Shown here in pieces: positions 1-10,716 of a DNA stretch of 64,000 bases (positions are counted from its first letter, which is position 1; every line of letters begins with the position of its first letter). This DNA is from Rugalucina vietnamica (Eukaryota; Mollusca; Bivalvia; Lucinida; Lucinidae), in assembly GCA_964017185.1 (NCBI GenBank), contig OZ024883.1:40850395-40914394 (forward strand), in the 5' to 3' direction. The position numbers and the translations under genes are program-made. Below the pieces are notes generated by a model, which worked only from the letters and a program-made list of their open reading frames with translations, searched no databases and was not told where the DNA came from.

Positions 1-156
1 TGACTGATCCTTAATGAGGAAAGATTGTTTCCAGAATGTATATATTTTGAATTTGGAAGGAAATATCTTGAACAGCGCAATCTTTCCATGTTTATTTATA
101 GTTAAATATTTGATTTTTTGGCAAGTGCGGCGGCTTTGATGATCTTTGATCTCTCG
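1..156. other. unannotated left edge
   Basis: AT-rich sequence before the first family A repeat. I see no open frame, splice signal or repeat match here. It may be intron or intergenic DNA of the gene that contains the CWC15 exons further right. Confidence 0.5.
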
Positions 157-2530
157 TTAGCTCACCTGAGCCGTTAGGCTCACAAGGTGAGCTTATAGGA
201 TGGCCATGATCCGGCGTCCGTCCGTCGTCCACCATTTTCAAAGATGTTCTTCTCTGAAACCACTTGGCCAATCAAAGCCAAATTTTATATGAAGCATCTA
301 TAGGAAGGGGGAACCAATGTGTTTATAAATAATCCAGGTCACATGACCAAGATGGCCGCCATGCCCATATATGGTAAAAACCCTTCAAAATTCTTCTTCT
401 CCGGAACCACTGGACCGATTTCAACAAAACTTGGCATGAAGCATTGGGGACTAGAGTACTACAATGTGTTTGTAAATTATAACCTTTGGATGACCTTGAC
501 CTATTTTACGGCAAGGTCAACATAGGTCACCAATGCATTTGAATGGGGAAAATTGTTAAAATGTCATTTGAAAGGCAAATCTTGCAGGAAATGGGCAAAT
601 GGACTGAAGGTAGGTAATTCTGAAAAAAATTTGGACCTCAGTGGTTGGTCTGCCCCCACCCCGGGGCAATATACATGTATATTACAAAAATATTCAAAGA
701 TCTTCTTCTCTGAAACCACTTGGCCAATCAAAGCCAAATTTTATAGGAAGCATCTATGGGAAGGGGGAATCAATGTGTTTATAAATAATCCAGGTCACAT
801 GACCAAGATGGCCGCCATGCCCATATATGGTAAAAACCCTTCAAAATTCTTCTTCTCCGGAACCACTGGACCGATTTCAACAAAACTTGGCATGAAGCAT
901 TGGGGACTAGAGTACTACAATGTGTTTGTAAATTATAACCTTTGGATGACCTTGACCTATTTTACGGCAAGGTCAACATAGGTCACCAATGCATTTGAAT
1001 GGGGAAAATTGTTAAAATGTCATTTGAAAGGCAAATCTTGCAGGAAATGGGCAAATGGACTGAAGGTAGGTAATTCTGAAAAAAATTTGGACCTCAGTGG
1101 TTGGTCTGCCCCCACCCCGGGGCAATATACATGTATATTACAAAAATATTCAAAGATCTTCTTCTCTGAAACCACTTGGCCAATCAAAGCCAAATTTTAT
1201 AGGAAGCATCTATGGGAAGGGGGAATCAATGTGTTTATAAATAATCCAGGTCACATGACCAAGATGGCCGCCATGCCCATATATGGTAAAAACCCTTCAA
1301 AATTCTTCTTCTCCGGAACCACTGGACCGATTTCAACAAAACTTGGCATGAAGCATTGGGGACTAGAGTACTACAATGTGTTTATAAATTATGACCTTTG
1401 GATGACCTTGACCTATTTTACAACAAGGTCAACATAGGTCGCCCATGCATTTGAATGGGGAAAATTGTTAAAATGTCATTTGAAAGGCAAATCTTGCAGG
1501 AAATGGGCAAATGGACTGAAGGTAGGTAATTCTGAAAAAAAAATTGGACCCCAGGGGTTGGTCCTCCCCCACCCCGGGGCAATATACATGTATATTACAA
1601 AAATATTCAAAGATCTTCTTCTCTGAAACCACTTGGCCAATCAAAGCCAAATTTTATAGGAAGCATCTATGGGAAGGGGGAATCAATGTGTTTATAAATA
1701 ATCCAGGTCACATGACCAAGATGGCCACCATGCCCATATATGGTAAAAACCCTTTAAAATTCTTCTTCTCCTGAACCAATGGACCAATTTCAACAAAACT
1801 TGGCATGAACCATCGAGGACTGAAGTACTGCAATATGTTTATAAATTATGACCTTTGGATGACCTTGACCTATTTTACAGCAAGGCCAACATAGGTCGCC
1901 AATGCACTTGAATGGGGAAAACTTTTAAAATGTCATTCAAAGTGAAAGTCTTGCAGGAAATGGGCAGTAGGGCTGAATATTAATGATTCTGAAAAAAATT
2001 GGACACCAGGGACTCATTGGCCCCAGCCCGGGGCATTATACATGTATTACCATAATATTCAAACATCTTCTCCTCTGAAACCGCTTGGCCAATCAAAGCC
2101 AAATTTCATGTGAAGCATCTATAGAATGGGGGAATCAATGTATATATAAAGAATCAAGGTCACATGACAAAGATGGCCCATATATGGTATAAACCCTTCA
2201 AAAATCTTCTTCTACGGAACCGGTGGACCGATTTCGAAGAAACTTGGCATGAAGCATCGATGACTCAAGTACTACAATGTATATATAAATCATGACCCTG
2301 TGATGACCTTGACCTATTTTAAGGCAAGGTCAACATGGGTTGCCTATGTATTTGAATGGGTAAACTGTTAAAATGTCATTTGAAGGGGAAAACTTGTATG
2401 GACAGTATATTATTCTGAAAAAATAATGGCTCAAGGGCTTCACCTGCCCCTATACTGGGACTATTTTCTATAACATTCGTATATACAGCAGATCTCAGGT
2501 GAGCGTTTACAGGACCATTGGTCCTCTGGT
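157..2530 (+). mobile_element. Family A repeat, copy 1 (456-bp tandem units)
   Basis: Begins with TTAGCTCACCTGAGCC, which forms a hairpin with the following GGCTCACAAGGTGAG, then a CCGTCCGTCGTC stretch, and ends at a second hairpin (AGGACCATTGGTCCT) followed by CTGGT. The same two ends recur at 30501-33545 and, inverted, at 10717-12309 and 52631-54156, which defines the boundaries. The interior is about five tandem units with a 456-bp period; the first three are nearly identical and the last two have decayed. Each unit contains GTCACATGACC, AAGATGGCCGCCATG and TGACCTTGACCT. No protein is credible: frames open by chance because units repeat. Structure suggests a non-autonomous element; Helitron/Helentron affinity is inference only. 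Confidence 0.75.
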
Positions 2531-3328
2531 TATTTAATATGCACACAATTTTAGGCACTTCAGTCTCAAATTACATTGAAATTTTATGACAATTTTACGC
2601 TGTAGTATTTCTGCTGTCGTTTTGTAGTATCTGTTTTTGGAGGAGACATATTTTTAAATAACATAACGCACATGCTTGGATATTTATCCAGATATTTAAA
2701 ACTCCAACAACTTCAATGGCGCGGTTATTTTACATTTCTATCTATTATTCTATTAAATTATCATAATTACAAAACAAAATCGTGAAATATAAGCTGTTGT
2801 TAGATGAAAACAAATCTTGAAAAATGAAAACTGAAAATAATAAGTGAATAAATTGGAAAAAGTTATCCAATTACATGTAATTCTTTCTCAGAAGCTCATT
2901 CAAAACAAACTTTGCCAAAATGATTTTTCAAACATAATTCTTTTTCAGTGGTTCTAATATCAAGTTAGTTTAATTTTAGTTAATTCAGCTTTGATTTTAA
3001 TGTATATTAACCATTTAAGACACATCAGGATTTCTGGAAGGGGGGTTCAAATCCATCAAGAGGGGCTTCATTTTCAACATTTTACTTGATTGTTCATAAA
3101 TTTCCCCATGAAACTGAAATAATGTGGTCCCAGAGGTGGTTTCGAGCGAACCACCCGAACCCCCTCTAAATCCGCCACTGCACATTTTTCCCGCATAAAT
3201 ATGTGTACTAAATCTGTGTTTTTATCGACTCTGTACCTGTGAGTTCACAGGTAATGTTATCGATGACGTCATCGCCATCTTTTCCGATAAGCGGAATATG
3301 TACAGGTAGCAGCTCTTGAGTTCCAACA
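2531..3328. other. AT-rich non-coding stretch with a dispersed-repeat fragment
   Basis: 2531-3000 is AT-rich with no usable frame. 3020-3180 contains a piece read on the minus strand as 'GTGGCGGATTTAGAGGGGG' followed by GGTTCG, a type of low-copy dispersed fragment seen in many invertebrate genomes. Probably intron of the CWC15 gene. Confidence 0.4.
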
Positions 3329-3562
3329 GAGCCACCTCGAGGGAAAACCAACAAAGTGGTTTCCGACCAGGTCCGACATAAACCGACCTTTACAGTCACA
3401 GAAAAGAGCTAGAATCATGAAATTTCGGATTTAAGAAGAGGAGGAATTGTACTATCCGCGTAGCAAAAACAAAGGCGCTGATCAGCTTCACAGTTACTGC
3501 AAAGCTGATCTGCGCCTTTGTTTTCGAATATGCAATTATTGGTTTTCCCATGAGGCGGCTCA
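3329..3562 (+). mobile_element. Hairpin MITE, copy 1 (orientation A)
   Basis: A copy of the family defined by termini TGAGCC.../...GGCTCA, subterminal GAAAACC, and a central inverted repeat (CAAAGGCGCTGATCAGCT and its complement separated by a few bases). Here the first base of the terminus is A rather than T and the flanks are AC/AA, so this is the one near-complete copy without a clean 2-bp duplication. It lies in the intron before the penultimate CWC15 coding exon, ending 117 bp before that exon. Confidence 0.8.
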
Positions 3563-3679
3563 AATTATAGTTTAAACAAAAATAAGAAAAAATCTCAGGT
3601 TTTTCTTTTGAATTTCTTCAGCCATAAAATGATATAACACTTTAACAAATATGCATGATTACATAATTCTATTTCACAG

Positions 3680-3786
3680 GATGCTGAAAAGAAAGTTGAG
3701 GAAGAAAGAATCAGAACAGAAATAATTCTCAAAGGAAACCCACTCATAAACCAAGAGAAAACAGCTGAGTTTAAAGTGAAAAGAAG
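3680..3786 (+). CDS. CWC15: CWC15, penultimate coding exon
   Basis: After a TTTCACAG acceptor the frame reads DAEKKVEEERIRTEIILKGN, then PLINQ...FKVKRR, and ends on a split Arg codon before GTAAGG. The charged helix followed by ILKGNPL and FKVKRR matches the C-terminal third of CWC15, the small conserved protein of the Prp19/CDC5L-associated spliceosome (active-site remodelling region of the catalytic spliceosome, nuclear). The last two bases of the exon (AG) join an A in the exon at 5763 to complete the second Arg, so the phases agree. Earlier exons are outside the window. The introns on both sides are loaded with repeats. Identification rests on motif recall of a highly conserved family and is strong. 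Confidence 0.9.
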
Positions 3787-3880
3787 GTAAGGAATATTGA
3801 TTTAATGTTATAGTTTACAACGTGTCTACTTTTGGTTGATCAGATGTTGGCCAGGTGGTTTCTAAAAGGTCTCTCCAACT

Positions 3881-5061
3881 TTTTATACCCCAGGCATTTA
3901 TGCCGACGGGGTATATAGTTTTCGCCTTTCCGTTTGTCCGTTCGTATGTTAGTTAGTTCGTTTGTTCGTTCGTTCGTCCGTTAGTTCAGTAGAATTTGTG
4001 TCAAAGTTTTGGTTAAAGTTTCTCTAATGATGTATATCTCAATCACCAATGGTCAGAAACTATTCATATTTGGACCATAGGTACCCTATAGGGTTTGCTT
4101 TATATCCATCACTTCGGGCCCCTGGGTCCATGCCCGGGGGTGGGGGTAGAGATCAAAATCTAGGTCACCTTGAGATTGCATCAAAGTTTTTGTTAAAGTT
4201 TCTCTAGTGGTGTATATCTAATACACCAATGGTCAGAAACCATTCATATTTGGATCATAGGTACCCAATAGGGTTTGCTTTGCTTCCATGACTTCGGACC
4301 CCAGTGTCCATGCCCAGGGGTGGGGCTAGAGTTCAAAATCTAGGTCACCTTTAAATTTTGTCCAAGTTTTGGTTAAAGTTTCTCTAGTGGTGTACTTCTC
4401 ATAAAACAATCATCAGAAATCATTTATATTTGGATCATAGGTACCCTTTAGGGTTTGCTTTGTTTCCGTCATTGCAGACCTCTGGGTCCATGCTTGGGGG
4501 TGGGGCTAGAGGTCAAAATCTAGGTCATCCATGAAGTGTGCTTTTTTAATGTGTTTTTTTCCCTATAAATCTATATCTAAATAACAAACATTATTCCCCT
4601 TTTGGATCATAGATACTCTGTGGGATTGACTATGGCACCGAACCCTATGGGGTTCCCCTGGCGTGGGGATAGAGGTCAAAATCTAGGACACCTTTTTAAT
4701 ATGCTAGTTTTTGTAAATACAACATCATACTCAAGGATCTTAGAAGTCAACATTTTGGACATCTTAGTTACATTATTTTAGAATGACATTCTATTTAAAT
4801 TTTCGATCTAGGATGGAGGACCTGACCCTTAATGTCTGTGTATCGATCCTAGATCGAGTATACAAGTCAGCTCTGTATACTACTGTAAATTTTATAGATG
4901 TCATTCTAAAATGTAGGCAAAGTACTTTGCAAATGTACATTTCTATGATGTACTTGTGAAGGTACAGGACTTGAGGTTTAATGGTCAATGGGTGGGTGGG
5001 TGGGGGGGGGGGGGGGGAGAAAGAGCTACCAGCCGGGGGTATATGTGCCTCTCAAGGCACT
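3881..5061 (+). mobile_element. Family B repeat (tandem 180-bp units) in the last CWC15 intron
   Basis: Starts TTTTATACCCCAGGC with a hairpin-like complement (GGGGTATATAG), followed by a GTCCGTTCGTTCGTCCG stretch, then three units with a 180-bp period (GGTTAAAGTTTCTCTA at about 4011, 4191 and 4371), a G-run near 5000 and an end reading CTACCAGCCGGGGGTATATG. The layout parallels families A, C, D and E. No coding capacity seen. Confidence 0.65.
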
Positions 5062-5099
5062 TTTTCATCCCTTTAAAGATTATGTCAGCTAATATGAGA

Positions 5100-5298
5100 T
5101 GGGTCAATCAGTAGGAGGAGCGAAAACGGGAGATCCCCGAGGAAAACCACCTGGCACACCCACAAGCAAAACTTGGCTTGTCTCACATGTGCCCTGTGTG
5201 GGGCTTGAACCCACACCAGACACAGCAGTGAGTTGATTGAATGGTTAAGTGCGGTAATGAAATATCAGCGCTCTTAACCACTCGGCTACGGGGGCTGC
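5100..5298 (-). mobile_element. tRNA-derived SINE (Ser/Leu-like head)
   Basis: On the minus strand the sequence starts GGCAGCCCCCGTAGCCGAG with TGGTTAAGAGCGC (A box region) and has a B box at about 5200-5212 (GGGTTCAAGCCCC). The spacing between the boxes is too long for a functional tRNA and the body runs on past the tRNA-like part, so this is a SINE and not a tRNA gene. Situated in the last CWC15 intron. Confidence 0.7.
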
Positions 5299-5475
5299 CT
5301 CTCGAACTTTCAACTCACCACAAACCAGAATAGTATACAAACATGAGGCATTTTTCTAGCTACATGTATAAGCAAAAATAAACATACTGATCATCTGCCT
5401 CATTTTAGAACTAGATCTTGGTGAAATATTTTGAGAATTGTAAGACATTTACAGCTAGTATCTCTATGTAAGATT

Positions 5476-5721
5476 TGAGCCCCGACGTGAGAAAAAACAG
5501 TCTTCAGGGTTTCCGACCTGGTCAGACACAAATCGGCCCGTACAGTCTCTGAAGATGGTTAGAAGCTTGAAATTTCGGATTTAGGAAGAAGAGATATTGT
5601 AGTAATGTACAATCCAAGTGGTGAAAACAAAGACGCTGATCAGCTTTGCAGTTACTGCACAGCTGATCTGCGCCTTTGTTATCGCATAGGCAAATATCTG
5701 TTTTTCTCATGACCCAGCTCA
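5476..5721 (+). mobile_element. Hairpin MITE, copy 2 (orientation A)
   Basis: Complete copy: TGAGCC start, GCTCA end, flanked by TT on both sides. The central hairpin (CAAAGACGCTGATCAGCT ... complement) is intact apart from a few mismatches. The element ends only 41 bp before the last CWC15 coding exon, so it covers or borders the branch-point region. Confidence 0.85.
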
Positions 5722-5762
5722 TTTATAATGTTAACATTATTGATGTCAATTTTATGTTACAG

Positions 5763-5883
5763 ATGGGACGATGACGTTGTGTTTAAAAACTGTGCCAAAG
5801 GTGATGAACGAAAACCTCTGTTTATAAACGACACTTTACGATCAGAATTTCACAAAAAGTTTATGGAAAAATATGTCAAATAG
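5763..5883 (+). CDS. CWC15: CWC15, terminal coding exon
   Basis: Follows a TATGTTACAG acceptor. The frame completes Arg and continues [13 protein letters not shown], then [18 protein letters not shown] and a TAG stop. This is the nearly invariant C-terminus of CWC15 ([16 protein letters not shown]...[16 protein letters not shown]), a component of the catalytic spliceosome. Together with 3680-3786 it gives the last 75 or so residues of the protein. No lesions are seen in either exon, so the gene appears functional. The 3' UTR must start at 5884; I cannot fix the poly(A) site, although an AATAAA-like string occurs near 6918. Confidence 0.93.
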
Positions 5884-6418
5884 CAGATTATGTGGAATTA
5901 TGGTGAATATCTTCTTGTGAATGTGATACGACAGCTGTTAGAAGGAGGCACTGCAGTTTGTCAGTGAAAACCTGCATTTATTATCTACATGAGAAGAGTG
6001 AAGAAAACATGGCACAAAAGACTGTGCCGATATGGCATAAAAATGAGGGGGCTAATCTGCCCTATTCAGTGAGAATCATATGAAAACTGACTGAAGTCAG
6101 AAGGAAAAAATGCCTTTAAGAATCAATCTTTCCCAAAATAATTATTGAAAAATTTGCCATAAGCTATTAATAGATTCAGTGATGTATTGTTTGCTTTGGC
6201 ATCAATGCACAGCCATATTAAACAGCCATAACAACGTCTTTCAAACCAATATATCTGGAATCAGCAAAAGTGAAAAACAAATTGGCTGTGTCCAATGTCT
6301 GTAATATTAAATCATCATAATAACTTTATTTAAAGAGGAGACTCAACTGAGTGATCTTTTTGCATAAGAGTTGCCAAATTTTAGTGGTTAAGTCTTTCAT
6401 AATCAAACTAACTGTCTA
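5884..6418 (+). other. probable CWC15 3' UTR and downstream DNA
   Basis: AT-rich, no frame of interest, no known repeat recognised. By position this should include the CWC15 3' UTR. Confidence 0.4.
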
Positions 6419-6722
6419 ATGCTCCAGTCATTTGTAACCACTGCTCCCCCACCTACGGGGAAGGGCGGGGATTGTGGCTTTCAGCTTTCACTGCCCTGCT
6501 ATGAGCCCCACCCCCAGGGGACAAACTGGAGGTCAAAACTTTGCTTTTTGCCGCACCCTTCGCAATAGAAAACCTCCCTAGGGTAAGGATCCTAATGTCA
6601 AAACCCTGTCATTTCCCCTGCACTGTGGGAACACTCGAAAAGTAATTCCCCCGCACTTTACCCCGGCTATCCCCACCCTTCCACATAGGTGGGGGGGGGG
6701 GGGTTACAAATGACTGGTGCAT
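6419..6722. mobile_element. TIR element with CCAGTCATTTGTAACC ends, copy 1
   Basis: Left end ATGCTCCAGTCATTTGTAAC, right end is its inverted complement (GTTACAAATGACTGGTGCAT). Subterminal CCCCCACCTA and its complement extend the inverted repeat. The interior is GC-rich with runs of G and no ORF. A second copy lies at 56948-57213. A non-autonomous DNA transposon (MITE) is the natural reading; the superfamily is unknown. Confidence 0.7.
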
Positions 6723-6986
6723 AATGTATACATGTCCTCATGCACAGCACAGAATATTGCTATTGGAATTTAAATTTGTTGAGAAAAAAAAGAGAGATTG
6801 TCCGCTTTACATAAAGAAACTGATCAGCTGAGCAGCAATTGTTTTGATATAAGCAAGAAAAAGCAAGTCTACCAGGATTATTTATATTTTTTTCACATTG
6901 TAAAATCATCAGAATGTAAATAAATCATTGTCATTATTTCACTCCTCCTGGTATTATTTTTCACCAATCAATTTTGACCAGGGGGT

Positions 6987-7413
6987 AGGGCGGTGGTGTA
7001 GTGATACAGCATCAGACTCAGAATCCAGATGTCAAGGGCCTGAGGTTATAAAACTTTTTTCATGCTCAACTCAGCTGAGACTAAAATTTATCCTGCTCGT
7101 AAATATTAAAATGCCAACAATTGTTGGCATTTTAACATTTATGAGCAGGATAAATTACCAGTTTTTAAGTTTTGTACCTGAATTTTCCATAATTTTTGAC
7201 TATTTCAACATCCATGAGCAGTTGAAATTTCATGCTCAGCTGAGCTGAGCTTGAAAAAAGTTTTACAACCTCGGGGCCTGGGCTTGATCGGTGGCACTGA
7301 GTTGATACATTAAATCCCCAGAGTACTGGTTAATATCCAGAAAGCAGTGGCTCTGTCCAGATATGACTGAAAAATTGTTGACTGGGACATTAAACCTCAA
7401 TAGAACAAGTTTG
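6987..7413 (+). mobile_element. tRNA-derived SINE, split by a nested palindrome element
   Basis: The left part (6987-7042) has the A-box-like GGTGGTGTAGTGATACAGC. The right part (7274-7413) resumes at GGGCCTGGGCTTGATCGGTG and ends in a GACTGGGACATTAAACC motif typical of invertebrate SINE tails. The 231 bp between are a separate insertion with duplicated GGGCCTG. Removing it restores a continuous SINE. Confidence 0.6.
7043..7273. mobile_element. Nested 231-bp foldback element with 7-bp target duplication
   Basis: Termini AGGTTATAAAACTTTTTTCA and the complement of the right end agree over more than 30 bases including CTCAGCTGAG. The centre holds a second inverted repeat (TTTATCCTGCTC...GAGCAGGATAAA around AATGCCAACAATTGTTGGCATT). 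GGGCCTG is repeated on both sides (7036-7042 and 7274-7280). A 7-8 bp duplication and AT-rich TIR would suit a hAT-like MITE, but this is inference. Confidence 0.7.
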
Positions 7414-7539
7414 AACTGGTAGCTCGGTTTGTAATGAGGCAGTTTGCCATGCAAGCTACTTATATTATGATTGTAAACAAAAATGTCAGTTTTTACAAAT
7501 GGCACATTCTTTTCGTGAAAACTCATGAAAACATGGTCC

Positions 7540-8790
7540 TTTTTATACCCCCGGCATACGAAGTATTAGGGGGTATATAGTTTTTGCTTTTTCCGTCTGT
7601 CTGTTTGTCTGTCTGTAAACTTTTTTTGTGTCAAAGATTTCTCAGGAACCACTTAACCTAGAATTTTAAAATTTGGTACAAAGCTTGGGTATGTCAAGTT
7701 GTATTGTGTATTTGAGAATCAACAATCTCGGGCTTATCATTCCCTTTATTTATCCATTTTTCTCTCTATCCAAGAAAATTTTCCATCATATCAGCTCAGT
7801 CTGTATAAGAGTTAGAGACTTCAAATTTTATATGCATGTTCAGAATAACCAACTCTATTACTGAAAACAAGATTATGATTCTGTGGTTTACTTTTGTCTT
7901 CTTTTTTCACTTTGTTTCTTTTCCCATCTGTCACTCCTATACAAATCTGCACCTTTTTGTGTCAAAGATTTCTTAGGAACTACTTAACCTAGAATTTTGA
8001 AATTTGGTACAAAGCTTGGGTATGTCAAGTTGTATTGTGTATTTGAGAATCATCAATCTCGGGCTTATCATTCCCTTTATTTATCCATTTTTCTCTCTAT
8101 CCAAGAAAATTTTCCATCATATCAGCTCAGTCTGTATAAGAGTTAGAGACTTCAAATTTTATATGCATGTTCAGAATAACCAACTTTATTACTGAAAACA
8201 AGATTATGATTCTGTGGTTTACTTTTGTCTTCTTTTTTCACTGTTTCTTTTCCCATCTGTCACTCCTATACAAATCTGCACCTTTTTGTGTCAAAGATTT
8301 CTTAGGAACTACTTAACCTAGAATTTTGAAATTTGGTACAAAGCTTGGGTATGTCAAGTTGTATTGTGTATTTGAGAATCAACAATCTCTGGCTTATCAT
8401 TCCCTTTATTTATCCATTTTTCTCTCTATCCGAGAAATTTTTCCATCATATCAGCTCAGTCTGTATGAGTTAGAGACTTCAAATTTTATATGCATGTTCA
8501 GAATGGCCAACTCTATTACTGAAAACAAGATAATGATTCTGAGGTTTACTTTTGTCTTCTTTTTTTACTTTGTTTTTTTTTTCCATCTGTCACTCCTATA
8601 CAAATCTGCACCTTTTTGTCTGGCATACGAAGTATTAGGGGGTATATAGTTTTTGCTTTTTTATTTATGAATATATTTTTGTTGGATGTAACACTAGATG
8701 TATACCTTTTTCTGTAATCTGCTTTTTGTCTCGAAGTGGTATGACCTGATGGCTACCGCCGGGGGTATGTGAGCTTTGCTCACTTTTGCT
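7540..8790 (+). mobile_element. Family C repeat (331-bp tandem units)
   Basis: Starts TTTTTATACCCCCGGCATAC with complementary GGGGGTATATAG, then a CCGTCTGTCTGT stretch, three tandem units of about 331 bp (TGTGTCAAAGATTTCT at about 7626, 7957 and 8287), and ends GCTACCGCCGGGGGTATGTG then AGCTTTGCTCACTTTTGC. An inverted copy occurs at 59161-59875. No protein coded. Ends are related to those of family B. Confidence 0.7.
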
Positions 8791-8899
8791 ATATTATTCA
8801 AGAGCAGAGGTTGGTGATTCTTAGATCAAGTGCAAGAAATAATATGAGCTTTCATCTGCATCATGCTTTGCTGATAAAATAACTGGAATTTAATCTAAT

Positions 8900-9330
8900 T
8901 TGGACGTCCATGGCCTTGAATTGTAGGTCACTCAAGTCGGTGGGGATGGTACAGCATCAAGCTTCAGGCCAATATCTATCACCAGGCATAGTGTCAACTA
9001 CTTGCATCCACGTTCAAGACATGGAGTTCTAAAACTAACAAAAACCTAAAATTTCAAAGTCTGAAACCTTGTGGTTGACCTGAAGGTCACTCAGAATGGT
9101 CAGGATGATACAGCATAAAAGTTCAGACCAATTCCTAAAAACAGGCATAGTAGCAACTATCCACGTGTTCAAGAGATGTAGATTTTGGAGTAGGGCTGAC
9201 AACATCGATGACATGTTGAGTGCAATAGCTCTTCCAGCACTTACATGTAGGGGAGCTGAGAACGAAATGCCGGATACAACGATAAAGCACGGAAAAATAT
9301 TAAGATTGATGAAACTCTACCTATCTTAGA
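8900..9330 (+). repeat. imperfect tandem dimer, unit about 180 bp
   Basis: GGTCACTCAAGTCGGTGGGG...TACAGCATCAAG recurs about 180 bp later as GGTCACTCAGAATGGTCAGG...TACAGCATAAAAG, each followed by CAGGCATAGT and an ACGTTCAAGA/ACGTGTTCAAGA segment. Non-coding; origin unknown. Confidence 0.55.
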
Positions 9331-9504
9331 ATTACTGATACTCAAAGCTTTAAAAGATTATTGAATGTATTTGTTTGGCACACATTCCAGTGGCGGAGCT
9401 TCACTCCCAAGCTGCCATAGCAATCAGGGTTCTTATCCTATCAGAACAACAACAACAACACAATAAAACAACAACATACAATTATTCCTTTTCCCCAACT
9501 GCAG

Positions 9505-9637
9505 ATGCTACATATGTAAAATGAAAGCAATTGGAATTACGGATTTAGATGAAAAGCCCTTTGAACATATCGAGGTTGATGGGCATACACCAGTTACTTG
9601 CCCGTTCTGTAAGCTCACACATGAGCCTTCGACTCAG
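9505..9637 (+). CDS. putative internal exon encoding a Cys-rich (CxxC...CxxC) segment
   Basis: A polypyrimidine tract and CTGCAG acceptor precede 133 bp that read CYICKMKAIGITDLDEKP, then 18 residues, TCPFCKLTHEPSTQ, and a CAG|GTGAGT donor. The paired CxxC motifs 33 residues apart suggest a zinc-binding unit. The start is phase 2 (one base finishes a codon) and the end is in phase 0. I do not recognise the protein. Its phase does not permit direct splicing to the exon at 13104. No other exon of the same gene is evident, so it could belong to an unseen gene or be a relic. Confidence 0.45.
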
Positions 9638-9987
9638 GTGAGTGAAAAAGGCATTGAAAGAAATACACTACAATTTTAAATCAATATTTATTATTGACAA
9701 AATTTAACTGGATCATCTGTCAGACATACCGACATCCATACTAAATTCTGGTACATACGGGTAACAAAAATGAAAATTGAAAAATTAAGTACAAGAATTG
9801 AACATTATAGGAAATAGAAAAGTATTATTGTTATTTGAATTGACTTGCAATGATCATTAAATGGCACAAAGTAAATAGCTACCTGCATAAGAAGATCATT
9901 AAGAAATCAAAAGAAATGTTTAGACTGCTACCAACACTTTGAGGTAAGATGATACTTCAGACTTTACAAAACTATCCACAAATGAAC
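9638..9987. other. no feature seen
   Basis: AT-rich DNA between the putative exon and a MITE. No frame, repeat or signal recognised. Confidence 0.4.
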
Positions 9988-10224
9988 TGAGCCTCGACGC
10001 GAGAAAACCGGTCTTCGGGGTTTCCGACCAGGTCCGACACAAACCGGCCTGTACAAGCTCAGAAAAGAGCTAGAAGCTTGAAATTTCGGATTTAAGTAGA
10101 AGAGGAATTGTACTATCCGAGTAGCGAAAACAAAGGCGCTGATCAGCTTCGCGGTTACCGCGAAGCTGATCTGCGCCTTTGTTTTCGCCTAGGCAAAAAT
10201 CCGGTTTTCTCACGATGCGGCTCA
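9988..10224 (+). mobile_element. Hairpin MITE, copy 3 (orientation A)
   Basis: The best-preserved copy: TGAGCC/GGCTCA termini flanked by AC on both sides, subterminal GAGAAAACCGG and its complement, internal CGACCAGGTCCGACACAAAC, and a nearly perfect central hairpin of about 60 bp with CGCGGTTACCGCG at the tip. Confidence 0.88.
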
Positions 10225-10716
10225 ACTGGTCCCAAAGTTATTGAAGTTCTTTTCATGCTCAATTTAACTTGAGTGTGAACTTAAACCTATTTTAAATTCA
10301 AAAACTGAAGTTTTTCTAATACATGTACATTTGTACTTCTTATGGTACTTAATAGTGTCATACATGTAGGTATGAAAAACAGATAGAAAACACAATCTAC
10401 ATGTAGTTTAGTTTTCTGCATCAACACTGGTCTGGCAAAACCTGCATAAATTTCAGCCATATTATGTTATTACACATTGTACATTGAAAGAAATATGGCC
10501 TCTTGGATGCAGTTTGGAACAAAATTAAAGCATCGTATGTTAAATAGCGCCAATATGGTAGTGGAGAATGCCTTCATACCAGTGAACTACGACGAAACAT
10601 TTGCATTACGGTACAAATAACCGAACACAAAAACTGGTCCTTTCCTGAGGCAAATGAAAGAATGTTGAACACATTTTCAAGAAAACTTGTTTCTTGGAAC
10701 AACATCTTGTCTAAAA
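10225..10716. other. no feature seen
   Basis: AT-rich. Contains a short piece similar to the terminus of the 7043 element (TTTTCATGCTCAA near 10252) but nothing else I can support. Confidence 0.4.

Noticed and set aside
553..1437. Two 142-codon nearly identical ORFs with GHMTKMAAMPIYGKNP-type residues
   Set aside because: They are translations of the 456-bp noncoding family A unit; open frames recur only because the units do, and diverged units break them.
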